This document shows, one piece after another, positions 7,004-15,854 of a stretch of DNA of 64,000 bases (within the stretch, counting starts at the first letter, position 1; each line of letters begins with the position of its first letter). The DNA lies in the NCBI RefSeq assembly GCF_904063065.1, contig NZ_CAJFCL010000012.1, forward strand, positions 1 through 64,000. Reading direction: 5' to 3'. The notes beneath the pieces are model-generated. The model had not been told where the DNA came from. It was given only the letters and a program-made list of their open reading frames with translations, and searched no databases. This DNA comes from Pseudomonas paraversuta. GTDB taxonomy: Bacteria > Pseudomonadota > Gammaproteobacteria > Pseudomonadales > Pseudomonadaceae. The position numbers and the translations under genes are program-made.

Positions 7004-8458
7004 ATGACAGTTACTCAAGCAGCGCTGGTTGACCTCAAGGGGGTCGGCAAGCGTTTTGGCGCCGTGCGCGCACTTAATGACGTAGATCTGACGTTTCGTC
7101 CCGGTGAGTGTCTGGGGCTGATCGGTCACAACGGCGCGGGCAAGTCGACCCTGATGCATATTCTGGCGGGGACCCTGAGTGCCGACAGCGGCACGGTGCT
7201 GATGGGCGGTGCCGATGTGCGCAACGGCTACTCGGTACAGGTGGCCCGGCAACACGGGATTCGCTGCGTGTTTCAGGAACTGTCGCTGTGCCCCAACCTG
7301 ACCGTTGCCGAGAATACCCGGCTGACATGCCCCGGCCTGCGCGATTTTGGCTGGCGGCGCAAGGCCGGCGCATTGATTGTGGCAACCCTGGACAGCATCT
7401 TCCCGGACCACAGGATCAGCCCCGGGGAGGTGGTGGCGGACTTGCCGATCGCCCAGCGGCAGATGGTGGAAATCGCCCGTGCTTTTACCTGTGTGGATGA
7501 GCATCTGGCGCTGGTGATTCTCGATGAACCCACCTCGTCGCTGGACGCCCGGGTCGCCGGGCAATTGCTGCACCATGTGCGGCGCTATGTCGAAAGCGGC
7601 GGCTGCGTGGTGCTGATCAGCCACATTCTGGGGGAGATGCTCGCCACCTGTGACCGGATTGCGGTGATGAGCGATGGCTGTGTGGTGGAGGTACGGGGTG
7701 CCAGTGCTTTTACCCATGCTTCGCTGGTGGAGTGCATGGGCACGGTGAGCAAGCCCCAGGATCAGGACCGGGTGTTTGTGTCCAGACGCGACGGGCAGCC
7801 ACCGGTGGTCGAACAGTTGCCGGCACGCCAGCAGAACGGGCAGGCAGTGGCCGCCTGGCCGGGTGAAATCGTCGGTCTGGCCGGGCTGGCCGGGCAGGGC
7901 CAGAGCCAGTTGCTGGTGCAGTTGCTGCGCGAACGGATTGCCAGCGGGAAGCGAGTGGCCATGGTCGCCGGCGACCGGCAGACCGACGGGGTGTTCAGCC
8001 TGTGGTCGATTGCCGAGAACATCAGCATCAGCTCCCTGGCGGCACTCAGGCACGGCCTGTTGATTGATCCGCAGGCAGAGCAGGCCATGGCGGCCAAGTG
8101 GCAGCAGCGGATGAACATCCGCACCCCGGACATGAATAATCCGATTCTGTCGCTCTCCGGCGGTAACCAGCAAAAGGCCCTGTTTGCCCGGGCCCTGGCC
8201 AGTGACAGCGAGCTGATTCTGATGGATGACCCCATGCGCGGGGTCGATGTCGGCACCAAGCGCGAGGTCTACGCCATCATCAAGGAAGAGGCGGCCCGCG
8301 GCCGGACTTTTATCTGGTACTCCACCGAGCTTGAAGAGCTCAATCACTGCGATCACATCTACGTGTTCCGCAACGGCCAGGCGGTGGCGGATCTGCCGCG
8401 CAATGAACTGAGTGAAGCGCAAATCCTGCGCAGTTCCTTTCAGGAGGAGGTGGCATGA
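7004..8458 (+). CDS. sugar ABC transporter, duplicated ATPase (RbsA class)
   Basis: 484 residues with two ATPase domains. The first has a normal Walker A (GHNGAGKST, 41-49), the block DLPIAQRQMVEIARA in place of a classic signature, and Walker B VILDEPTSSLD. The second has a clear signature (LSGGNQQKALFARAL) and LILMDDPMRGVDVG, but its P-loop is degenerate (GLAGQGQSQLL, no GKS/T), as usual in this family. A strong ribosome site (GAAGGAGAGC) precedes the ATG. It energises the two permeases that follow; its last four bases overlap the first permease start. Confidence 0.92.
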   Translation: MTVTQAALVDLKGVGKRFGAVRALNDVDLTFRPGECLGLIGHNGAGKSTLMHILAGTLSADSGTVLMGGADVRNGYSVQVARQHGIRCVFQELSLCPNLTVAENTRLTCPGLRDFGWRRKAGALIVATLDSIFPDHRISPGEVVADLPIAQRQMVEIARAFTCVDEHLALVILDEPTSSLDARVAGQLLHHVRRYVESGGCVVLISHILGEMLATCDRIAVMSDGCVVEVRGASAFTHASLVECMGTVSKPQDQDRVFVSRRDGQPPVVEQLPARQQNGQAVAAWPGEIVGLAGLAGQGQSQLLVQLLRERIASGKRVAMVAGDRQTDGVFSLWSIAENISISSLAALRHGLLIDPQAEQAMAAKWQQRMNIRTPDMNNPILSLSGGNQQKALFARALASDSELILMDDPMRGVDVGTKREVYAIIKEEAARGRTFIWYSTELEELNHCDHIYVFRNGQAVADLPRNELSEAQILRSSFQEEVA

Positions 8459-9459
8459 ACGCGCCTCAACCCATGACATTAAAAAAACCGCCCGCGGCCA
8501 ACACCGTGGACCGCGCAGCCGGGGGGGTGAACCGCGCCCGCTGGTTGCGTAACGCCTTGCCTGGGATTTCCCTGGTGGTGCTGCTGGCGACGATTTTTAT
8601 CATGCAGCCGCGGGCCATGAGCTACATGGGCATGAATCTGATGCTCAACCTGGCGGTGCCCATCGCCCTGGCCACCATTGCGCAGATGCTGATCATCACG
8701 GTCAACGACCTTGATCTATCGCTGGGCAGCTTTATCAGCTTTGTGGCCTGTGTGGCAGCTACCTTGCTCAACGATCATCCGCTGCTGGGATGCCTGGTGC
8801 TGTTGGGCTGCATCGGTGTTTACGCGTTGCTCGGGGCGCTGATTCACAGTCGCCGGTTACCGGCGATTGTGGTGACCCTGGGCATGTCGTTCATCTGGGT
8901 CGGCGGCGCTGTGCTGTTGCTGCCCGCACCCGGTGGCAGTGCGCCGCAATGGTTGCAGGCGCTGGTCAAAATCAAGACCCCGGTGCTGCCGTTTGCCATT
9001 GTGGTGTGCGTGGTACTGGCCGTGGCGGTGCATCTGTTTTTGATGCGCTCCAGGTTTGGTGTGGTCTTGCGTGGCGCTGGCGGGAACCCGCTGGCGATGG
9101 CCAAGGCCGGCTGGTCGCTGTTGCGGATCAAGGTCACGCTGTATGCCCTGGCGGGTGGCTTCGGAGTGCTGTCCGGATTGTTTCTGGTGGGCCTGACCAC
9201 CTCGGCCGACGCCAATATGGCGCTGCGTTACACCTTGCTGTCGATCGCTGGGGTGATTCTGGGCGGTGGTGAGTTTACCGGCGGCCGGGTGTCCCCCATC
9301 GGTGCGGTGCTGGGGGCTTTGACCCTGGTGCTGGCCGGCTCGCTACTGTCGTTTATCCGCATTTCCCCCGACTGGCAGATCGGTGCCCAGGGCGCGATCT
9401 TGATCCTGGTGCTGGCCCTGCGCACTGCCGTCAATCGTCTGGAGGTACGTCCGGTATGA
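8455..9459 (+). CDS. sugar ABC transporter permease 1
   Basis: 334 residues: a cytoplasmic N-terminus of about 35 residues, then 8-10 hydrophobic segments of the RbsC class. The conserved EAA-like area reads NDLDLSLGSFISF near residue 85, and the late glycine-rich block reads AGVILGGGEFTGGRVSPIGAVLGA. The start overlaps the ATPase stop (ATGA) behind an AGGAGGAGGTGG ribosome site, so translation is coupled. It probably forms a heterodimer with the next permease. Confidence 0.9.
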   Translation: MNAPQPMTLKKPPAANTVDRAAGGVNRARWLRNALPGISLVVLLATIFIMQPRAMSYMGMNLMLNLAVPIALATIAQMLIITVNDLDLSLGSFISFVACVAATLLNDHPLLGCLVLLGCIGVYALLGALIHSRRLPAIVVTLGMSFIWVGGAVLLLPAPGGSAPQWLQALVKIKTPVLPFAIVVCVVLAVAVHLFLMRSRFGVVLRGAGGNPLAMAKAGWSLLRIKVTLYALAGGFGVLSGLFLVGLTTSADANMALRYTLLSIAGVILGGGEFTGGRVSPIGAVLGALTLVLAGSLLSFIRISPDWQIGAQGAILILVLALRTAVNRLEVRPV

Positions 9460-10418
9460 ATCTGCCCATTGCTCTGAACCGTATTCGCAGCAAACCCTGG
9501 TTGTGGTCGTTTCTGGCGGCGTTGCTGGTGTGGCTGGCGACCCTGGGGTTTACCGGCGGTGAGGGTGCCGCTGCGCTGACGTCCAGTGCGCTGTCGTTCT
9601 CGGCATTTTTTGTCATCGTCGGCGTGGGGCAGATGTTCGTCATCACCACCGGCCCCGGCAATATCGATCTGTCGATTCCGGCCAATATCGCCCTCAGCGC
9701 AGCGGTCGGCATGAAGTTGATGGACAGCCAGAACAGCCTGATCGCTTTGGGGCTGGCCGGGGTGCTGGGGATTGGCGTGCTGGTGGGGTGTGCCAACTAT
9801 GGGCTGATCCGTCTGCTGCGCATCCCGCCGATTATCGCCACCTTGTCGGCGAGCTTTCTGTTGCAGTCCATGGCCATTGCCTACGGCCGCAGCGTGCGAA
9901 TCGCGCCGCCGGAGCTGTTCTATCAGTTCTCTACCGGCAGGTGGCTGGGCATTCCTTACCTGGCGCTGGCGGTTGCCTTGTTTACGGTTCTGGCCGGCTA
10001 CCTGTTGACGCGCACCCGCTATGGGCGCTGGACCCTGGCCATCGGCCAGAATATGCGTGCTGCCGAGCTTGCCGGAGTGCGGGTGGAGCGGGTGCGCTGG
10101 GCCACCTATGTGTTGAGTGCGGTGTTTGCCAGTGTCTGCGGGGTACTGCTGGCCGGGTTTTCCGGCGGCGCGTCCCTGAGCATGGGCGAGGAATACCTGC
10201 TGGCTTCGATTGCGGTGGTGGTGATTGGCGGCACTTCGGTGGCGGGCGGGTTTTCCAATGTGCCGGGGCTGTGGGGGGCGGCACTGTTTCTTTACTTGCT
10301 GGTGAGCATGCTCAACACCTTTGGCGCCAGCGCCGGTGTGCGGCTGATTCTCACCGGCGTCATCATAATCGCGGTGATTGCCGCCGTCAGCGGGCGCAAG
10401 ACGCTGCGCAGCCTTTAA
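9456..10418 (+). CDS. sugar ABC transporter permease 2
   Basis: 320 residues, the second RbsC-class permease. It shows GPGNIDLSIPANIALSAAVG (about 67-86), the counterpart of the NDLDLS block in permease 1, and IAVVVIGGTSVAGGFSNVPGLWGAALF near residue 250. It overlaps permease 1 by four bases behind a GGAGG site. Two different permeases served by one double ATPase is common in this transporter class. Confidence 0.9.
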   Translation: MNLPIALNRIRSKPWLWSFLAALLVWLATLGFTGGEGAAALTSSALSFSAFFVIVGVGQMFVITTGPGNIDLSIPANIALSAAVGMKLMDSQNSLIALGLAGVLGIGVLVGCANYGLIRLLRIPPIIATLSASFLLQSMAIAYGRSVRIAPPELFYQFSTGRWLGIPYLALAVALFTVLAGYLLTRTRYGRWTLAIGQNMRAAELAGVRVERVRWATYVLSAVFASVCGVLLAGFSGGASLSMGEEYLLASIAVVVIGGTSVAGGFSNVPGLWGAALFLYLLVSMLNTFGASAGVRLILTGVIIIAVIAAVSGRKTLRSL

Positions 10419-10429
10419 AGGACAGAACC

Positions 10430-11341
10430 ATGAACGATGATATTTACCAGTTTCACGACCAGCGTTTTCGTCGCCTGACCCTGCCCAATACCCAGCTGGA
10501 GCGTCTGTACGACAAGTGCCGCTGGGCAGAAGGCCCGGTGTGGTTCAACGACGGCGGCTACCTGTTGTGGAGTGATATTCCCAACCAGCGCATCCTGCGC
10601 TGGACTCCGGAGCAGGGGGTTTCGGTATTTCGTCCGGCGTCCAATTTCGCCAATGGCAACACCCGCGACCTGCAGGGGCGACTTGTCACTTGCCAACACG
10701 GCACGCGCAGCGTCACCCGCACCGAAGCAGATGGCAGCATCACCACCCTGGCCGATCAGTTTGAAGGCAAACGCCTGAACTCCCCTAACGACGTAGTGGT
10801 GCACCGCGATGGCAGTATCTGGTTCACCGATCCCACCTACGGCATCCTCAGCGATTATGAGGGCTACCAGGCCGAGCCCGAGCAGAGCGGGCGCAACGTG
10901 TTTCGCATCGACCCCGATACGCTGCATATCACCTGTGTTGCCGATGATTTTGAACAACCCAACGGCCTGGCCTTTGCCCCGGACGGCAAGACCCTTTACA
11001 TCGCCGACTCCGCCCGCTCCCACGACCCGGATGCGGCCCACCACATCCGCGCCATGACCGTTATCGACAACTGCCGCCTGGGTGAATCAAGGGTGCTGAC
11101 CCATATTGAACCGGGCATCCCGGACGGCTTGCGGGTTGATGTGCAGGGCAACATCTGGACCAGCGCCGGGGATGGCGTGCAATGCTTTGATGCCAACGGG
11201 GTGATGCTGGGCAAAATCCTGCTGCCGGAAACCGTGGCCAACCTGACCTTCGGCGGGCCACGGCGTAACCAGTTGTTCATCACCGCCAATACCTCGCTGT
11301 ACATGATTCATGTCGCGGTGGCGGGGGCGCAGCGGCCTTGA
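10430..11341 (+). CDS. SMP-30/gluconolactonase-family lactonase
   Basis: 303 residues from the ATG at 10430, behind AAAGGAC and 11 bases after the permease stop; the open frame runs much further upstream inside the permease gene, so the upstream part is discounted. A six-bladed propeller of the SMP-30/LRE family with the expected metal-binding positions: E34 (WAEGPVW), the Asn of NSPNDVVV and the Asp of IPDGLRVD. The family hydrolyses sugar lactones. There is no signal peptide, so it works in the cytoplasm on a lactone made from the imported sugar. Converges on the rhs gene nine bases away. Confidence 0.9.
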   Translation: MNDDIYQFHDQRFRRLTLPNTQLERLYDKCRWAEGPVWFNDGGYLLWSDIPNQRILRWTPEQGVSVFRPASNFANGNTRDLQGRLVTCQHGTRSVTRTEADGSITTLADQFEGKRLNSPNDVVVHRDGSIWFTDPTYGILSDYEGYQAEPEQSGRNVFRIDPDTLHITCVADDFEQPNGLAFAPDGKTLYIADSARSHDPDAAHHIRAMTVIDNCRLGESRVLTHIEPGIPDGLRVDVQGNIWTSAGDGVQCFDANGVMLGKILLPETVANLTFGGPRRNQLFITANTSLYMIHVAVAGAQRP

Positions 11342-11350
11342 TGGCATCGG

Positions 11351-14300
11351 CTAGGGGTTTTGCCCGGGCCCGGTGCCCGCCACAGGCAGCGCAGGGTCGC
11401 TGATGCTCGCGGTTGATGCCTTGGCGCGGCCCGGTTCCCACGGGGAATCTGCCCTGCTGCAGTCTTGTCTCGGGTCGGGCTTATAGCGGTAACTGTTGAG
11501 CCCCCCGGCCAGTTTGTCCGGGTCGGGGGTCAGGTAGCGCCCCGTATGGGGGTTGTAGTAGCGATGGCGGTGGTAATGCAGGCCGCTTTCCTCGTCGTGA
11601 TACTGGCCCTGAACACGCAGGGGATTGCTGATGTCGGCGATGTCGAGTTGCTGCACCTTGCCGTAGGCACGGTAGTGCGCCGACCAGACGATATCAGCCT
11701 TGCGGCCGGTGAGCTCCAGGGGCATACCCAGCGGGTCGAGCTGGTAGTAAAAAATTTCGCCGCGGGGGCCTTTGCCCTGGAGCATGGCCAGCGGTTTGCC
11801 GGTGCCTGGCTCGTAGAGGTAGCTGCGGTAGCGGGAGCTTTCTGCGGTGTCTGAGACCCGGGTGCATTCGGCGATCAGGCGCTGCCCTTGCCATATAAAT
11901 TCTGTGCTCTGGTGCTTGAGCTGCTTGGCGATGCGGCGGCCGAAGGGATCATAACGGTATTTGATTTCATTGCCGTCAGGCAGGGTGAGGGCGCTCAGGC
12001 GGTGCTGGCAGTCGTAGCGGTATTGGCGCACCAGGCGCTGGCCCGCGCCGCGTCGTTCCTGGATCAGGTTGCCGTAGGCGTCGTACACGAAATGGCAGTC
12101 GCCCTGTATCAGGAGGCGGTTTGCCTTGACGTTGGCCAGGCTGCTGCGCCCTCTGCCACTGGCGCTCTGGCGTAGCAGGTTACCCGCCGGGTCGTGATCG
12201 AAATACTCTTCAGCATGACCCCGTATTGCGATCAGTCGGTTCAGCGGGTCGTAGGCAAAACTGTGCTGGCCTTTGCGGCTGTCGCTGAGCAGCCGCAGAA
12301 TGCCGCCGGGGTCGTACTGGTAAGTGCGCCGGTAAAGCGCCTGGGCGGCGAAGCCATGGTGGTGGCTGATCGGGGTGACGACATGCTCTTGCATTCGTCC
12401 TTGTCGGTCGTATTGGTAGTGGCTGAGCAAGTCGCCCTGCTGACGGTCAGTTTCGCGGCCGTCGTCGAAGCAGTGGCTGGTAAGGCATTCACCGTTGAGG
12501 TCGATGGCTGTCAGGCCGGCCCCTTGCCGATAGTAGTAGGTCAGCCGGTTGCCGTCCGGTAGCTGGCAGGCCCTGAGCCGGCCCTGAGCGTCATATTGAT
12601 AGCGCAGGGTGACCTGGCCCTGATGTTCGGTGATCAGGCGGTCCTGCAGGTCGTACTGGAAAATCAGGGGCCGGTCGCCGTCATGGACCCGGGTGAGGCG
12701 GCCCAGGCTGTCGTAGCTGTAGCGGATCTGGCTGCCGTCGGGCAGGGTTTTCAGAAGCAGGCGCCCGGCGCTGTCACGCTGATAAGCAGTGATCAGCCGT
12801 GGCTGGTCAGGGTAATCGGGTGTCGGGTACTGGGTTATTTCCAGCAACTGGCCGTTGAGATCGTATTTATAGCCAGTCGTACCGCCGTCAAAGCCGATTT
12901 CCAGACGGAGCAGGCCGTTGGGGTAATAGTCGAGCTGGTAGTGTTCGTTGCGCTGGTTTTCGATGCCGGTGAGCAACAGGCGGCCATTGTCATAGCGGTA
13001 ATTGACCTGGCTGGCGTCGGGGTTGATACGGCGGCGGGGCAGGGGCAGGTTGTCGAGGTATTCGTAGCGGGTAATGTGCCCTCGCTCGTCGCGCACGGCG
13101 GTCACTTTGCCGTAGGCGTTATAGCTCCAGGCGCGGGTTTTGCCGTCGGGCTGGATGATCTGACTCATGCGCCCCACGGCGTCCCAGTGGTAGCGGGTGA
13201 TGACGCCGCGAGCATTCTGGCGGGCTGTTTTTCGACCCCGCAGATCATAGCTGTAACGCTGTTGCGAGCCATCGGGCAGGGAGTGCTCCAGCAACTGGCC
13301 GAGGGCGTTCCAGATGAGCCGGTGAGCGCTGCCGTCCGCTTGCACAATGCTGCTGATTTGCCCCTTGGGGGTGTAGCTGCAGGTGGTGACGCAGCCGTCG
13401 GGGTCGGTTTGGCGGGTGATATCACCCTGGGCGTTGCGCTCGTATCTCCAGCTGGCCGGTCCCTGCCGGACTGAGTGCAGGTAGCCGTTGCAGTAACTGT
13501 AAAACGTAGGTTCGTCGTGGGGCGGGATCAGTGCCGAGAGCTGCCCGGCCGGGTTGTAACGGTATTGGATGACGGCGCCCAGAGGGTCAATTTCGGCAAT
13601 CAAACGGCCTTGCTCATCGTAGGATTTCTGATGTTGGGCACCGTCCGGGCCGGTTTGACTGACGAGGCGTCCGTTGTTGTCGTACACCCAGGTTTGTTGG
13701 CTGCCGTCCTGGCTTTTGGCCGTCACAGCGCCCTGGCCATCCCGTTCGTAGTGGATCTGCATCTGCCCGAAATTGGTGCTGTGGCGGATGCAGCGCGAGT
13801 GTTTGCCACAGTGTTGCCACTCCCAGAACAACGCTGCGCCGCCGGCCAGTTGCCGCTCCTGGATCACGTGCCGGGCGTCGTAGCGATAGTGCTCGGTTTC
13901 TTGCAGGGCATTACTGGCGCTGATCAGTTGACCGCTGTCGTTGTACTGATAAGTCACGAGGGTGAACAGGGTGCTCCAGCGCTCGGGGCGGCAGCCGGCA
14001 TTGTGTCCGGTCAGGGTGTCGCCGGGTTCACCACTGTCATCATATTGCTGATAGTCCACCGCGCAGAGCCGGCCATGTGCATGGCGCAGCAACAAGGCGC
14101 GTCCTGCGCCGTTGTCGATGCGCCGAAGGTTTGCGGTGTGCCAGGTAATGCTCAGACGATTGCCGTAGGCATCGCTGATGCCTGACAGTTCGAGGTCTTG
14201 AAAGTGATAGAAATGCCGGGGCCTGGCGGCCGGGGCGAGGATCAGTTCGCCGTCGCTGTCGCCGCGGTAAATGGCCGGGCCGGTTGCGCAGGCGTTGATG

Positions 14301-14665
14301 TACGGGCGTTGCCCGACAGGCCGGGGGAAACGCGTCTCACGGTTCTCAGGATCGGTCCATAGCAGGCTTTGCCCGTCGCAGTGCAGGCGATGGCACAGGG
14401 CGTGGGTCCAGCCAAATCCCAGTTCACTGGCGGTTTCCACGGCGCCACTGCAATACCGGCGTGTCCACTCAAAGGCCAGCGGGCCGTCGAGCACACCATC
14501 GCTGAGCCGCAGCAGGACTTCGCCGGTAGCCATCGATACCGAGGGCCAACCGGCCGGCTCCCGGTCGAACGCGCAGGGCGCACTGTTGAAAGGAGGGGCT
14601 TGAAGATCATCGCCGATGCCTGCGGATAACAGGTTGAAGCGATGTCGGGGCAGTGAACGTGACAT
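11351..14665 (-). CDS. Rhs/YD-repeat protein without a clear toxin tip
   Basis: 1104 residues. An N-terminal DUF6531-like region (FEWTRRYCSGAVETASELGFGWTHALCH) is followed by about 20 YD repeats (YDxxGRL and variants) and the usual end of the Rhs shell (GQYHDEESGLHYHRHRYYNPHTGRYLTPDP, about 1036-1065). The canonical PNPxxWVDPLGL cleavage motif and variable toxin are missing: after NSYRYKPDP only about 38 residues rich in Pro, Ala and Ser remain. No PAAR domain is present and no immunity gene follows; the next gene begins nine bases away on the other strand. AAGGAAA precedes the ATG. Probably an Rhs relic that lost its effector end, or an unusually short tip. Confidence 0.85.
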   Translation of the reverse strand: MSRSLPRHRFNLLSAGIGDDLQAPPFNSAPCAFDREPAGWPSVSMATGEVLLRLSDGVLDGPLAFEWTRRYCSGAVETASELGFGWTHALCHRLHCDGQSLLWTDPENRETRFPRPVGQRPYINACATGPAIYRGDSDGELILAPAARPRHFYHFQDLELSGISDAYGNRLSITWHTANLRRIDNGAGRALLLRHAHGRLCAVDYQQYDDSGEPGDTLTGHNAGCRPERWSTLFTLVTYQYNDSGQLISASNALQETEHYRYDARHVIQERQLAGGAALFWEWQHCGKHSRCIRHSTNFGQMQIHYERDGQGAVTAKSQDGSQQTWVYDNNGRLVSQTGPDGAQHQKSYDEQGRLIAEIDPLGAVIQYRYNPAGQLSALIPPHDEPTFYSYCNGYLHSVRQGPASWRYERNAQGDITRQTDPDGCVTTCSYTPKGQISSIVQADGSAHRLIWNALGQLLEHSLPDGSQQRYSYDLRGRKTARQNARGVITRYHWDAVGRMSQIIQPDGKTRAWSYNAYGKVTAVRDERGHITRYEYLDNLPLPRRRINPDASQVNYRYDNGRLLLTGIENQRNEHYQLDYYPNGLLRLEIGFDGGTTGYKYDLNGQLLEITQYPTPDYPDQPRLITAYQRDSAGRLLLKTLPDGSQIRYSYDSLGRLTRVHDGDRPLIFQYDLQDRLITEHQGQVTLRYQYDAQGRLRACQLPDGNRLTYYYRQGAGLTAIDLNGECLTSHCFDDGRETDRQQGDLLSHYQYDRQGRMQEHVVTPISHHHGFAAQALYRRTYQYDPGGILRLLSDSRKGQHSFAYDPLNRLIAIRGHAEEYFDHDPAGNLLRQSASGRGRSSLANVKANRLLIQGDCHFVYDAYGNLIQERRGAGQRLVRQYRYDCQHRLSALTLPDGNEIKYRYDPFGRRIAKQLKHQSTEFIWQGQRLIAECTRVSDTAESSRYRSYLYEPGTGKPLAMLQGKGPRGEIFYYQLDPLGMPLELTGRKADIVWSAHYRAYGKVQQLDIADISNPLRVQGQYHDEESGLHYHRHRYYNPHTGRYLTPDPDKLAGGLNSYRYKPDPRQDCSRADSPWEPGRAKASTASISDPALPVAGTGPGQNP

Positions 14666-14830
14666 CCGCGTTTCCTTGCGCTGCGGTCGTTCTGACGCAA
14701 TTGAACGTCAGGGATTTTTGGTCACGCAAGTGTGCAAGGCGGTGTTCAAGTTGGCTGTAGGGCGTGTCTCTGAGATTTTAGGAATTGCGTGAAGCTTGTG
14801 TAGGCAATTGGATTTTTACCTATGGGATGT

Positions 14831-15280
14831 TTAGGTCCACCCCAGAGTCAGCGCAGCCAGTGCCAGATAACGTGCGCCTTTGGCCAATGTGACAATCAGC
14901 ACAAAGCGCCACAGTGGTTCGCCCATCACGCCGGCGATCATGGTCAGTGGATCGCCGATGATCGGCACCCAGCTCAGCAGCAATGACCAGCGGCCGTAGC
15001 GCAGATAGAACTGCCGGGCCTTGTCGAGCTTTTGCTCACTGACCGGGAACCAGGGTTTATGCCGCAAGCGCTCGACCGAACGCCCCAGCAGCCAGTTCAG
15101 GACCGAGCCCAGTACATTGCCCAAAGTAGCAACGAGCAGCAGGGTGCTTGCCAGGTATTTTCCGGAAAGCAGCATGGCCACCAGTACGGCTTCAGATTGC
15201 ATCGGCAGCAATGACGCGGCACCGAAGGCGGCCAGAAACAGCCCGAGATAGCTGGTGATTTCAAACACTGTGGGGTCCAC
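14831..15280 (-). CDS. YqaA-like (DedA-superfamily) inner-membrane protein
   Basis: 149 residues from a GTG at 15280, close to the roughly 142 of E. coli YqaA. The frame is open to 15406 and an ATG at 15355 is possible, but the extra N-terminus (Cys/Lys-rich, PRKDCCNKC) is unlike the family. Seen: FLAAFGAASLLPMQSEAVLVAMLLSG, NVLGSVLNWLLGR and the re-entrant-loop region SLLLSWVPIIGDPLTMIAGVM, as in VTT/DedA proteins. Related proteins act in membrane homeostasis or lipid scrambling; the function here is unknown. It precedes rhs on the same strand with a 165-base gap. Confidence 0.8.
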   Translation of the reverse strand: MDPTVFEITSYLGLFLAAFGAASLLPMQSEAVLVAMLLSGKYLASTLLLVATLGNVLGSVLNWLLGRSVERLRHKPWFPVSEQKLDKARQFYLRYGRWSLLLSWVPIIGDPLTMIAGVMGEPLWRFVLIVTLAKGARYLALAALTLGWT

Positions 15281-15406
15281 GGGTGAGGGGAGCTGCACGC
15301 ACTTATTGCAGCAATCCTTGCGAGGCTGCTGCGCCGGTTGGCTTTTTAACATCATCCTTGGGAGGGATGCCGGAGTTTGTTGCGGGCTGGCAATATTTTG
15401 CAGCAC

Positions 15407-15854
15407 ATAGAGGCGGTTTATGCCGCTGTTTCAGGAGGGGGCTTACCTGCTGCTGTCCGCCTGAGTCGCCATGCTGGCACGAGTTTGAGCAAAGGCGTGA
15501 TCCACCGTTTCGAGCAGAGCCAGAGCATGCCCACCCTGAAGGTGCAGCACCGCGAGCCGCGCTTTTTGCTTGCCGACAGAATTACCGTCAACCAGGAAAA
15601 CATCGAATGGCAACTGCCGGGCTAACCCATAAGAGCCATCAGAGCCTGCTGCGCAGCCCATCGCAGCCTCGTCCCTGGTCAGCGACTACATCCCTTCCAT
15701 AGGCAACAGGCAGGGAGCGCTGATCCGGCAGCGGGTATGACCAACTACAGGTCGGATTCACACAAAAAAGTCAGCTTTTTATCTGTTCGAATGATCCTCA
15801 ACGACCCGCCTGCCGGCGGCTTCCGAAGATCGATCACAGAACAGGGTAACTGAC
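15407..15854. other. 448-base gap upstream of the creatinase gene
   Basis: No convincing gene. Short frames on both strands (for example 15443-15661 minus) lack ribosome sites and family features. A GCAGCCTCG...CAGCGACTACA stretch at about 15663-15690 matches the repeat downstream of creatinase (17073-17117). The last 100 bases contain AAAAAAGTCAGCTTTTT and the ribosome site AGGGTAA ahead of the creatinase ATG. Confidence 0.55.

Noticed and set aside
6518..8479. 653-codon minus-strand frame across the sugar-binding and ATPase genes
   Set aside because: Mirror of two clear ABC genes; the translation is His/Gln/Pro-rich low complexity typical of antisense frames.
15443..15661. 72-codon minus-strand frame upstream of creatinase
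   Set aside because: Partly regular-looking (HALALLETVDHAFAQ), but with no start signal, family match or partner gene; not enough to call a gene.
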